Positions 52,169 through 60,297 of a stretch of DNA of 64,000 bases are shown piece after piece. Within the stretch, counting starts at the first letter, position 1. The number at the start of each line of letters is the position of its first letter. The stretch covers positions 62,001 to 126,000 of the forward strand of contig JACKFC010000010.1 in NCBI GenBank assembly GCA_020632665.1, in the 5' to 3' direction. The notes under the pieces are model-generated. The model did not search any database and was not told the DNA's origin. It saw only the letters and a program-made list of their open reading frames with translations. A program made the position numbers and the translations under genes. This stretch comes from Deltaproteobacteria bacterium. GTDB lineage: Bacteria; Myxococcota_A; UBA9042.

Positions 52169-54349
52169 ATGACGCCCGAATCCTTCGCCGACCCCCGCGA
52201 CGCGCTGCGCCAGGTCGCACCGCTGCGGTCGCTCGACCACGCCGAGATCGACACCGTCCACGACGTGATGCGCGCGTTGCACGTCGCCGCCGGCACCGAG
52301 ATCGTGCAGCAGGGCGCCATCGACCGGGCGATGTACGTGCTCCTGGACGGGCGGGTCCGGGTCGAGCGCGACGGCGTCGAGCTCGGGCGCCTCGACGCGG
52401 GTGAGTCCTTCGGTGAGATCGCCCTGGTCGTCGGTGAGCCGCGCAACGCCAGCGTCGTGGCCGAGACCGCCGCTTCGCTGCTGGTCCTCGACGAGCCGGC
52501 CTTCGACGCCTTGGTCGCGCGGGCGCCGAAGCTCGCCATCTCGCTGCTGCGGCGCATCGTCGCGACCACCTCCGGGCGCTTGGCGAAGATGAACGCCGCG
52601 GTCGGGACGCTGCTCGCCGAGCGGGCGCTGCCGCGTCGGGTCGAGGTCGACGTCCAACTCGGCGGCTGCAGCCACCGCTGCCGCAACGGCACCCGGCTGG
52701 ACGCGTTGTTGCCGCGTGAGGTCGACGGAGCGCTGGTCGTGGCGGCGCTGGTCGACGGTCGGGCGCGGCCGCTCGACGCCGTGCTCTCCGGTGGCTGCCA
52801 GCTCGAACCGCTGACGACCGCGCATTGGGAGGGCCAGCGCATCTACCGCGAGAGCTTGGGGCTGCTCTTGCTCGAGGCAGGGCGCGAGCAGGGCGTGGAT
52901 CTCGAGCTCGGCGCCAGCCTCGGCTTCGCGCAGCGCGTCGTGGTTCGTGGCCACACGCCCGATGTGGCGCTCGCGGCGGCGCTGCAGGCCAGCATCGATC
53001 GCCTACAAGCCGAAGATCGCCCGCTGCTCCGCGAGCGCCTCACCCCACTGGAGGCGGTCGAACATTTCCGCCGCCAGGGTTGGGAAGAGACGGTCCGGCT
53101 GCTGCAGACCACGCCGCGTCGCACGGTGCCGCTCGCCAGCTACGGCGGTTGCTTCGTGCCGACGACCGGGCCGCTGCTGCCCTCGACCGGCCGGCTGCGG
53201 CGTTGCGCGGTCGAAGTCGACGGGGAAGGCCTGCTGTTGATGTACGCGGTGCCTGGCGGCCGCAGGGCGTTGCCGTCCGGGGTGGCGGTGGCCGACGCCC
53301 GCCGCTTCGCCGAGGGCGAGCCGGTGCCGGAGCTGGCCCGCCACGCGCGGGACGTCTCGCGCCGCGTCGGCGGGATGACCGCGACCCAGGAGCGTTGGTT
53401 GGACATCTTGGGCGTCCGCAGCGTCGGTGACTTCAACCATGGCGCGATCAACGGCGAGGTCGGCGAGCTGATCCGGGTCGCCGAGGGCTTCCACGAGAAA
53501 CGGATCAGCCAGATCGCCGACGCCATCGCCGCGCGCGCCGGGGAGCTCCGCGTCGTCGCCATCGCCGGGCCTTCGTCGTCCGGCAAGACGACCTTCATCC
53601 GGCGGCTGCGGGTCCAGCTGCAGGTCGCGGGGCTGCGCCCGATCGGCCTCGGCCTGGACGACTATTACGTCGACCGCGAGGCCACGCCCCGCGGCCCCAA
53701 CGGCGACTTCGACTTCGAGTCGCTGCACGCGCTGCGCCTCGACTTGCTGCAGGACCACCTCGGTCGCCTCGCCGCGGGCGAGGCGGTGCAGACGGCGCGC
53801 TACGATTTCCCCACCGGCAGCAGCGCGCCGGCGGGAGGTCCGCTGCTGCAGCTCGGACCTTCGGACCTGCTGCTGGTCGAAGGCATCCACGGCCTGAACC
53901 CGGAGCTGGCGCGCCACCTGCCGCAGGAGTCGATGTTCCGCGTCTTCGTCTGCCCGATGATCGGGCTGCCGCGCGACCGGCACAGCCGCGTCCACGCTTC
54001 GGACGTGCGCCTGCTGCGGCGCATCGTCCGCGACCGCCACGGCCGCGCCCTCGACGCCGCCGAGACGATCCGGCGCTGGCCTTCGGTGCGCGACGGCGAG
54101 CGGCGCCACATCTTCCCCTACCAACACTACGCCGACGCCGTCTTCGACACCGGCCTGGTCTACGAACCCTCGGTGCTCAAGGTCTTCGCCGAGCGCTACC
54201 TGCTCGAAGTCCCGCCCGACGACCCGGCGCAGGCGACCGCCGAGCGGCTGCTCGACCTGCTCGGCGAGTGGGTCACGATCTACCCCGAGCACGTCCCGCC
54301 GACCTCGCTGCTGCGCGAGTTCATCGGCGGCAGCGGCTTCGGGGCCTAG
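52169..54349 (+). CDS. Fusion of cyclic-nucleotide-binding domain, ThrRS-like region and uridine kinase
   Basis: 726 aa from ATG 52169, with GGAGGG just upstream; the reading frame is open further upstream but only across the preceding gene. Residues about 12-130 form a cNMP-binding (CAP-type) domain, with GRVRVERDGVELGRLDAGESFGEIAL as the phosphate-binding cassette. Residues about 150-400 resemble the TGS and editing-like parts of threonyl-tRNA synthetase. Residues about 430-726 are a uridine kinase/phosphoribulokinase-type kinase: P-loop GPSSSGKTT near 467, LDDYYVDREATPRG, DFDFESLHALRLD and LLVEGIHGLNPEL. ThrRS-like nucleoside kinases are known in Bacteroidetes and Thermotoga, but an N-terminal cNMP sensor is unusual. 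It may link second-messenger level to nucleoside phosphorylation. The antiporter gene starts 8 bases downstream. Confidence 0.85.
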   Translation: MTPESFADPRDALRQVAPLRSLDHAEIDTVHDVMRALHVAAGTEIVQQGAIDRAMYVLLDGRVRVERDGVELGRLDAGESFGEIALVVGEPRNASVVAETAASLLVLDEPAFDALVARAPKLAISLLRRIVATTSGRLAKMNAAVGTLLAERALPRRVEVDVQLGGCSHRCRNGTRLDALLPREVDGALVVAALVDGRARPLDAVLSGGCQLEPLTTAHWEGQRIYRESLGLLLLEAGREQGVDLELGASLGFAQRVVVRGHTPDVALAAALQASIDRLQAEDRPLLRERLTPLEAVEHFRRQGWEETVRLLQTTPRRTVPLASYGGCFVPTTGPLLPSTGRLRRCAVEVDGEGLLLMYAVPGGRRALPSGVAVADARRFAEGEPVPELARHARDVSRRVGGMTATQERWLDILGVRSVGDFNHGAINGEVGELIRVAEGFHEKRISQIADAIAARAGELRVVAIAGPSSSGKTTFIRRLRVQLQVAGLRPIGLGLDDYYVDREATPRGPNGDFDFESLHALRLDLLQDHLGRLAAGEAVQTARYDFPTGSSAPAGGPLLQLGPSDLLLVEGIHGLNPELARHLPQESMFRVFVCPMIGLPRDRHSRVHASDVRLLRRIVRDRHGRALDAAETIRRWPSVRDGERRHIFPYQHYADAVFDTGLVYEPSVLKVFAERYLLEVPPDDPAQATAERLLDLLGEWVTIYPEHVPPTSLLREFIGGSGFGA

Positions 54350-54357
54350 GCGCCGTC

Positions 54358-55578
54358 ATGCAAGGCGAAGGGCTCGTCCGGCTGCTGCTGACGATCGGCT
54401 CCTTGCTGCTGCTCGCGCCGCTGCTCGACGCCGTGGCGCGGCGGGCCCGGCTGCCGCGTGTGACGCTGCTGCTGCTGCTCGGGCTGGGTGTGGGTCCCTT
54501 CGGCGCCGACCTGCTGCCGGACCAGCACAGCGAGTGGTATCCCGCCGTCGCCAGCGTCGCGCTCTCGATGGTCGGCTTCCTGCTCGGCGGCGAATTCACC
54601 CTGGAGAACCTCCGCGCCCGCGGCAAGCCGGTGCTGGTCGTCTCTGCCGTGGTGACCATCGTGACCTTCGCCCTGGTCGCCGCGGGGATGTGGCTGGTCG
54701 GCGCCGGCGCGGCCATCGCGCTCGTCCTCGGCGCGGCGGCGACCGCCACCGATCCGGCCGCCTGCGACGCCGTGGTCCGCGAGATGCCGAGCGAGACCCC
54801 GCACGGCCGGGTCCTGCTCGGCGTGGTCGCGGTCGACGACGTCTGGGGCACGATGGTCTTCGCCGTCGCCTCGATGGCGCTCGGTGCGCTGCTCGGCGGC
54901 GCCTCGGCCGAGGAAGCCGCTGCCGAGGCTTTGCGCGAGATCGGTGGCTCGATCCTGCTCGGCGGCGCGGTCGGCGTACCGGTCGCGATGATCACCGGCC
55001 GGCTCAAGCCCGGCGAGCCGACCCGACTCGAAGCGCTGGGCGCCGTGCTCGCCTGCGACGGCCTCGCGAGCTGGCTGCACCTCTCGCCGCTGCTGGCGAC
55101 GGTCGCCCTGGGTGCGGTCGTCGCCAACCTGGCCCGCCACCACGAGGTGGCGATGCGCGAGATCGAGGGTATCGAGTGGCCCTTCCTGGTGCTCTTCTTC
55201 GTCCTCTCGGGGGCGAGCGCGACGCTCTCGGACTTCGGTCGCTCGGCGCCGATCGTCGCCGGCTACGTCCTGCTGCGTGTGCTCGGGCGGCTGATTGGCG
55301 GCTGGATCGGCGGCTCGCTCGGTGGGCTCGACCGGGCGGGGCGGCGTTGGATCGGCCTCGCGATGTTGCCGCAGGCCGGCGTCGCGCTCGGCATGACCTT
55401 GGTCGCGGTGGAGCGCTTCCCGAGCGTCGCCTCGGCCTTGCCGACGGTGGTGCTGGCGACGGTGGTCTTCGAGGTCGTCGGTCCGGTGCTGACGCGGATT
55501 TCGCTTGGGCGGATGCAGCCGGCGGAGGGCGTCAATCCGCCGCAGCCATCGCGTCGAGCTGCAGGACCAAGGGCTTGA
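54358..55578 (+). CDS. Cation:proton antiporter (CPA family)
   Basis: 406 aa from ATG 54358, 8 bases after the kinase gene stop. The protein is almost entirely hydrophobic helices, about 12, with the family motif GAAATATDPAACDAVV in the fifth or sixth helix region (ATDPA is the usual CPA signature), VAVDDVWGTMVF and FFVLSGASATLSDF. There is no large C-terminal regulatory domain (TrkA-N or RCK), so it is a short Na+(K+)/H+ exchanger type. It probably exchanges monovalent cations for protons across the inner membrane. Its 3' end overlaps the convergent membrane-protein gene by 47 bases. The close spacing suggests co-transcription with the cNMP/uridine kinase gene. Confidence 0.85.
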   Translation: MQGEGLVRLLLTIGSLLLLAPLLDAVARRARLPRVTLLLLLGLGVGPFGADLLPDQHSEWYPAVASVALSMVGFLLGGEFTLENLRARGKPVLVVSAVVTIVTFALVAAGMWLVGAGAAIALVLGAAATATDPAACDAVVREMPSETPHGRVLLGVVAVDDVWGTMVFAVASMALGALLGGASAEEAAAEALREIGGSILLGGAVGVPVAMITGRLKPGEPTRLEALGAVLACDGLASWLHLSPLLATVALGAVVANLARHHEVAMREIEGIEWPFLVLFFVLSGASATLSDFGRSAPIVAGYVLLRVLGRLIGGWIGGSLGGLDRAGRRWIGLAMLPQAGVALGMTLVAVERFPSVASALPTVVLATVVFEVVGPVLTRISLGRMQPAEGVNPPQPSRRAAGPRA

Positions 55579-56212
55579 CCCGCTCGTAGATCATGGCCTG
55601 CAGCGCGTACCGCTCTTGCTGCGGCAGCCGCTGGCGGAGCAGGGCGAGGCGGTCGGCGGCGGCCCAATCGAAGTGGTGCTCGACGCGGCGGGCGTAGCGG
55701 CGCTGATCTTCGCGCGAGAGCGGGCGCAACGAGGCGACGAAGGCCTCGAGGTCGGCCGCCATGCGGTCGCCGATCGCCACGGCTTCGACACGGGCGGCCT
55801 CGACCGCGGCCTTCTGCTCGGCCTCGAAGCGTCGCGCCTGCTCGCGGCGTGGGTCGTGCAGCCGCGGCAGGCGGCCCGGCAGCCGGAGATCGTGCTCCGG
55901 CGCGGCGGGGCCGTCCGATGCGCCCATCGCTGCCGCGTGCTGGGCGGCGGCGGTGAGCACGCTCGCGGCCTTGTTGCTGCTGCTGCTGCTGCTGCCGTCG
56001 TCGCCGGCGTCGTCAGCGGCTTCATCATCGGCGACGTCGTCGAACTGTCGCACGCTCGGCGGACCCGGCGCGAGGAGCACGACCGCCGCGGCGCCGGCGA
56101 GCAGCGCTCCGACCGAGAGGCCGAGCAGGCCCAGCGCCAGCGGGCGCAGCGTACCGGCCGTGGCGACACCGCGGCCGGTCTTGGGGGCCATCGTCGGCGG
56201 CGCTTGCTGCAT
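55532..56212 (-). CDS. Single-pass membrane protein of unknown function
   Basis: 226 aa. After about 20 polar residues comes one membrane helix (PLALGLLGLSVGALLAGAAAVVLLAPG), then a Ser/Asp-rich linker (DDAGDDGSSSSSS). The C-terminal 130 residues are helical and charged (RREQARRFEAEQKAAVEAARVEAVAIGDRM, then LSREDQRRYARRVEHHFDW) and would lie outside the inner membrane. The C-terminal part could form a coiled coil. No family was recognised. The reading frame on this strand is preferred over two overlapping frames because it contains a membrane segment and a balanced helical tail. Its last 47 bases overlap the 3' end of the antiporter gene on the other strand. It lies 113 bases beyond the stop of the CotH gene. 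Confidence 0.6.
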   Translation of the reverse strand: MQQAPPTMAPKTGRGVATAGTLRPLALGLLGLSVGALLAGAAAVVLLAPGPPSVRQFDDVADDEAADDAGDDGSSSSSSNKAASVLTAAAQHAAAMGASDGPAAPEHDLRLPGRLPRLHDPRREQARRFEAEQKAAVEAARVEAVAIGDRMAADLEAFVASLRPLSREDQRRYARRVEHHFDWAAADRLALLRQRLPQQERYALQAMIYERVKPLVLQLDAMAAAD

Positions 56213-56325
56213 CGCGTCCCCGGACCCGCCGCGCGCCCCGGGCCCTGACGCCCGTTGGCCGGCAAGCCACGCTCAGGGTGCCAACGCCCGGCGCGCTTCG
56301 TCCATTCCGATCTGCGTGCGGTTGT

Positions 56326-58878
56326 TCAGCGGCCGCCACGCGGCGCGTCACAGACGGTCGGCTGCAGCTCTCCGCCGCGGCTCTCGAGCAATCGCGGGGT
56401 GAGGGTGCGCTCGAGCACGACGTCGTCGTCGACCGTGAGCTTGGCGTCGCCGAAGGTGCCCTTCTTCACGTAGCGGGCGAAGCCGACCCGGAGGTCGCGG
56501 TACGACCCGCCCTGCACGTGCAGCTCGGAGAGGTCCTTGCTCGCCGCGCCGGTGACGCAGCGCTCGACGTCGCCGCGGATCACCGTCGCGACGGTGTGCT
56601 CGCCGATCGAGAAGCCCTTGTCGTTGCAGCCCTGAACCCGGTCGTCGATCAGCCGGACGTCGCTGCCGGAGAAGTCGAAGCCGTCGGCGCCGCCGTCGAC
56701 GATCGTGCTCTTGCGCACCTCGCCGCGGCAGAAGTCGCAGTCGAAGGCGTCGTCGCGGCTGCGCTCGATCCGCAGGCCCTCGACGTCGATCCGGGCGTTC
56801 TTGAAGTTGACGCCGTCGTCGGAGAGCGCGTCGCGGAAGGTGCAATGCCGCACTTCGATGACGGCGCCGTGGATCGCGAAGGCCGAGGTGAAGAAGACGA
56901 GGTCGTTGCCGCCGCCGCGGCCGCCGTCGACCTCGAGGTGGTGCAGCCGGACCTTGGGCAAGTCGGTGCGCCGGCCGAGCAGGCCGACGGTGCCGAAGGT
57001 GCTGCGCGGGTCGAGCGCGGCGATGCGGATCTTGGCGTCCTGCCGGCCACGGGCGTCGAGGTCGCCGCCGAGCAGGAGCGAGACGTCGGGGCCGAGCAGC
57101 AGGGTCGTGCCAGGCTCGATGCGCGCCGGTACGCCTTCGGGCAGCTCGAGCGTGCGTGCGAGGCGGACCTCGCCGGGGCCGAAGACCACCGTCGCGCCGT
57201 CGCGGCGCACCCCGGCCGGGAGGACGCCGATGCTGACGGATTCGGGCAGGTCGAGCGCGCGCCGGGCTTCGTCGGCGAGCGGCAGCGGTGCGTCGGCCGC
57301 CGCGATCTCCGTCGCCGCGACGGCTGCGCCGTTGCTCAGGTTGGTCGCGCGCAGCCCGGCGTAGCTGCGTCCGGTGGGGAGCTCGACCTCGATCGCGAGG
57401 GTGCCGGGTCGACCCTGCCAGCTGCCCCAGACCGTCGGCGTCAGCGGCCCCGGCAGCGCGACCTCGCCGCCGTCGTCGAGCTGGATCGCGTCGATGCGGG
57501 CCGCAGATCGACCACGATTGTGCAGGGTCACACGGATCGTACCGGCCTGCGGCGGGGCGACGTGGGCCTGCAGCTGGACGGTGCCGAGCAGCGCCCGCAG
57601 CTTGGTCGCGTTGCCGCGCAGCGTCGATTGGTAGAGCGGGACGCGCGCGGCGTCTTGGTTGATGTCGAAGTGGCGGCGATCCAGCTCGAGCGCCGGGCGG
57701 ATGGCGGCGAAGCGCTCCTCGGCCCGGGCGCACATCGCCTCGACGTCTTCTTCGAGCAGGCGCCAGAGCAAGCGGTCGCGCTCGGCGCGCATCGGGCCGC
57801 TGGCAAGCAGCAAATCCGAGAGCGGCCGCGGGTCGGTTTCGTGCAGGCCGTCCTTGCCGGGTTTGGTCGGGTAGATCGAATAATCCCACGGGATCGGCTC
57901 GAAGCGGCCCCAGGCCGGGTCCCAGAAGATGCGCAGGTTGTCCGGGTTCCAGGTGTGCACCGAACCGAGCAGGCTCGACATCGCGGCGCTCCAGCCCAGC
58001 CGCTCGACGTCGAAGCGCCGCCGGACCATCGACCAGCCGCAGCCGGGCTTCGGGCTGCCGCCGCGCTCGGGCAGGCAAGCGAGCAGCTCTTTCAGGCCGA
58101 CGGCGGCTTTGCGCTGCACCGGCGCTTCCTTGCCGAAGAGCTGTCCGTCGCCGCCGTAGGTGAAGCCCTCGGGGCGACCGTTGGCGTCGGCGACCGAGCG
58201 ACCGAAGTGCTCCCACTCTTGGAACAGGCCGACGACCGCGCCGTTGAGGCGAACGACGGCCCAGCGATCACGCAGCACGAGCAGGCCGCGGGCGGCGAGC
58301 CGCTCGTGGGTGATCGGGTCGACGAAGAGGCTCTTGTCGTAGGGTTCGAGCAGGTTGAGCTCGCGCATGCCGCCGATCATCGTCCGCTCGGGCAGCTTGA
58401 GCCGGAACGAGAAGTGGTTCTTGTTGTAGTGCGCCGCCATCAGGCCGCGCAGCTTCAGCCGGACGGGCACCCAGCTGCCGTCGACGCAGAGCTGGCCGTC
58501 GTAGTCGGGCCGCTCGATGCCGAGCGAGACGCCGTGGCGGACGACCTCGTCGGCGGTGCGGTGCAGCGCGCGCAGGGCCTTGGCTTCGAGCCGCAGGTCG
58601 TAGACCGGCAGGCCGAGCGAGAGCAGCTCGGGCACGTCGCGGATCGGCGGGGTCTGCGTCGCGTTGACGTAGAGGTCGCGGAAGGCGCCGAAGAGCGTCG
58701 GCGGCACGACGGCGTTGCTGCTGCGCGCGGCCTTGTAGCTGACGTAGCGCTGCAGCAGATCGCCGGCGAAGAAGACAGCGCCGATCAGGGCAAAGCTGAG
58801 CGCGATCCAGCCGATCAGCCGGCGGAGCGGGCGCGGCGCGGCCGGATTGGCCGAGAGCAGGGCATCAGAACGGCGCAT
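56326..58878 (-). CDS. CotH-family kinase with a C-terminal parallel beta-helix domain
   Basis: 850 aa from ATG 58878; an in-frame start at 58962 would add a non-secretory stretch. One membrane helix (IGWIALSFALIGAVFFAG, about 20-40) anchors the protein, with the rest outside. Residues about 60-420 match the CotH kinase-like fold: VPVRLKLRGLMAAHYNKNHFSFRLKL, RELNLLEPYDKSLF and PDNLRIFWDPAWGRFEPIPWDYS (the WD-like region). After a beta-sandwich, about residues 560-800 form a right-handed beta-helix (FGTVGLLGRRTDLPKVRLHHLEV, RDDAFDCDFC, DGGADGFDF). CotH proteins phosphorylate spore-coat proteins or act on extracellular polymers. The gene overlaps the DUF4956 gene by 14 bases and belongs to the CotH/VTC/DUF4956 cluster. 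Confidence 0.82.
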   Translation of the reverse strand: MRRSDALLSANPAAPRPLRRLIGWIALSFALIGAVFFAGDLLQRYVSYKAARSSNAVVPPTLFGAFRDLYVNATQTPPIRDVPELLSLGLPVYDLRLEAKALRALHRTADEVVRHGVSLGIERPDYDGQLCVDGSWVPVRLKLRGLMAAHYNKNHFSFRLKLPERTMIGGMRELNLLEPYDKSLFVDPITHERLAARGLLVLRDRWAVVRLNGAVVGLFQEWEHFGRSVADANGRPEGFTYGGDGQLFGKEAPVQRKAAVGLKELLACLPERGGSPKPGCGWSMVRRRFDVERLGWSAAMSSLLGSVHTWNPDNLRIFWDPAWGRFEPIPWDYSIYPTKPGKDGLHETDPRPLSDLLLASGPMRAERDRLLWRLLEEDVEAMCARAEERFAAIRPALELDRRHFDINQDAARVPLYQSTLRGNATKLRALLGTVQLQAHVAPPQAGTIRVTLHNRGRSAARIDAIQLDDGGEVALPGPLTPTVWGSWQGRPGTLAIEVELPTGRSYAGLRATNLSNGAAVAATEIAAADAPLPLADEARRALDLPESVSIGVLPAGVRRDGATVVFGPGEVRLARTLELPEGVPARIEPGTTLLLGPDVSLLLGGDLDARGRQDAKIRIAALDPRSTFGTVGLLGRRTDLPKVRLHHLEVDGGRGGGNDLVFFTSAFAIHGAVIEVRHCTFRDALSDDGVNFKNARIDVEGLRIERSRDDAFDCDFCRGEVRKSTIVDGGADGFDFSGSDVRLIDDRVQGCNDKGFSIGEHTVATVIRGDVERCVTGAASKDLSELHVQGGSYRDLRVGFARYVKKGTFGDAKLTVDDDVVLERTLTPRLLESRGGELQPTVCDAPRGGR

Positions 58879-59569
58879 GCTGATCGCTCTGGTAGAGCGC
58901 GAGCTCGCGCACGCCCGCGGTCTGGCGCAGCTTCTCTTCGATGCCGCTCGGCGCGACGCCACCCTTGGGGCGCACCACGTAGACGTTGGTGTCGGCGCCC
59001 TCGGCGATATCGAGCACGCGGTTGACCAAGCGCACGTCGGCGAAGATCTCCGCCAGCGCAGCCTCGACCCGGCCCTCGGCGCCGCCTTCCTTGTCGAAGG
59101 TCACGCGGACGATGCTCTCCATCTTCTTCTTCAGGCCGAAGTCGGCGTGGTAGAGCCCGACCAGCAGCGCCGAGAGGAAGCCGACCATGCTGATCGCCGC
59201 CAGGTAGAACTGCGTGCCGCAGCCCATGCCTGCGACCATCGCCGCGAAGAGGTAGCCGGTGTCGCGGGCGTCCTTGACCGCGGTGCGGAAGCGGATCACC
59301 GAGAGCGCGCCGACCAAGCTGAACGCCCGGGCGATATTGCTGCCGATGATCAGCATCACGACCGAGGTCGCCACCGCCATCATGAACATCGTCACCAGGA
59401 ACGACTGCGAATAGCTCGTGCCGCGGTGGGTGTGCCGGTAGACGCTCGAGAGGACGAAGGCGAGCAACGAGGCCACCGTCATCGAGAGGAAGAGGTCGCC
59501 GACCGAGAAGAGGCCGGGCTCCGCGGTCCGCAGCAACTTGTCGAGGAAGAAGGAAGTCTCTGCGTTCAT
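58865..59569 (-). CDS. DUF4956 membrane protein
   Basis: 234 aa, starting at ATG 59569 inside the stop of the VTC gene (ATGA). Four membrane helices are visible (LFLSMTVASLLAFVLSSVY, FLVTMFMMAVATSVVMLIIG, TGYLFAAMVAGMGCGTQFYLAAI, and a short SALLVGLY), with the conserved block SLVGALSVIRFRTAVKDARDTGYLF between the second and third, typical of DUF4956. The C-terminal 85 residues are soluble and could be an ACT-like or regulatory domain. DUF4956 genes sit beside VTC-domain polyphosphate polymerase genes in many bacteria, and the same arrangement is seen here. The protein probably acts with the VTC polymerase at the membrane. Its exact role is unknown. Confidence 0.85.
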   Translation of the reverse strand: MNAETSFFLDKLLRTAEPGLFSVGDLFLSMTVASLLAFVLSSVYRHTHRGTSYSQSFLVTMFMMAVATSVVMLIIGSNIARAFSLVGALSVIRFRTAVKDARDTGYLFAAMVAGMGCGTQFYLAAISMVGFLSALLVGLYHADFGLKKKMESIVRVTFDKEGGAEGRVEAALAEIFADVRLVNRVLDIAEGADTNVYVVRPKGGVAPSGIEEKLRQTAGVRELALYQSDQHAPF

Positions 59570-60297
59570 GCGTAGATCCCGGATGCTGCGGTCTGGTGCA
59601 TGGCGAGCACCTCCACCGCCGTGACGTATTTCGGAACGGTCTGTTGGCGCAACTCCGCGGCCACGACACCTTCGTGGACCCAAGGCGGTAGCCCGCGCGT
59701 CGCCTTGATCTCCAGCACCGCGAGCGTCTCGGCCATCATGCGGCGGCGTGGATCGAAGAGCAATTGCCGCGACAGCGGCTCGCCCGGGTGCAGCGCCAGC
59801 AGGCACGAATCCCAGGTGATGCGGACATCGGGGTCGACCGCGCCCTCCCACGCTTCGCGCTGGTAGTAGACCTGCGCCGAGGCACGCAGGCGGTACCGCT
59901 CGCGCAGCGTGAGGAAGGCCGAGCGCATCGAGGGGTCGTCGAATTGCCAATTCGCCGGGTCGAGCTGCTCGGGGCCGAAGTCCCGCACCAACTGGCGGTA
60001 TTTGCGGACCTTGTCGCCGCGGCGGTGCTTGATCTCGAGGAAGGCGGTCTGGCCGGCGTTGTAGTCGTGGCCGTAGACGCGCAGGCGGACCTTGTTGCGG
60101 ACCTCGATCCCGTCGAGCTTCTCCTCGTAGAAGGCGAGCAGCGGCGAATCGTAATATTGCGAGAGGATCGGCGTGCGCGCGTAGGCGTCGGTGAAGGGCG
60201 CCGGCATCAGGTGGCGTTGCCAGCGCGCCATCAGCGCGTCTCTGACGTCGTGGTGGACGACGTATTTCAGCTCTTGCCGCAGTGGACGCAGCTTCAT
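59566..60297 (-). CDS. VTC-domain polyphosphate polymerase-like protein
   Basis: 243 aa, starting at ATG 60297 inside the stop of the upstream CotH-like gene. The fold signature of VTC/polyphosphate polymerases is present: ELKYVV at the N-terminus, ILSQYYDSP, KVRLRVYGHD, AFLEIKHRRGDKVRKYR, RASAQVYYQREAW, RITWDSCLLAL and VLEIKATRGLPPWV. These alternate Lys, Arg and Glu residues line the tunnel that binds triphosphate in family members. No membrane segment is present, so it is likely cytosolic and bound to the DUF4956 partner. The predicted reaction is polyphosphate chain growth from nucleoside triphosphate. It is the second gene of a coupled block (CotH-like, VTC, DUF4956, CotH). Confidence 0.88.
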   Translation of the reverse strand: MKLRPLRQELKYVVHHDVRDALMARWQRHLMPAPFTDAYARTPILSQYYDSPLLAFYEEKLDGIEVRNKVRLRVYGHDYNAGQTAFLEIKHRRGDKVRKYRQLVRDFGPEQLDPANWQFDDPSMRSAFLTLRERYRLRASAQVYYQREAWEGAVDPDVRITWDSCLLALHPGEPLSRQLLFDPRRRMMAETLAVLEIKATRGLPPWVHEGVVAAELRQQTVPKYVTAVEVLAMHQTAASGIYA

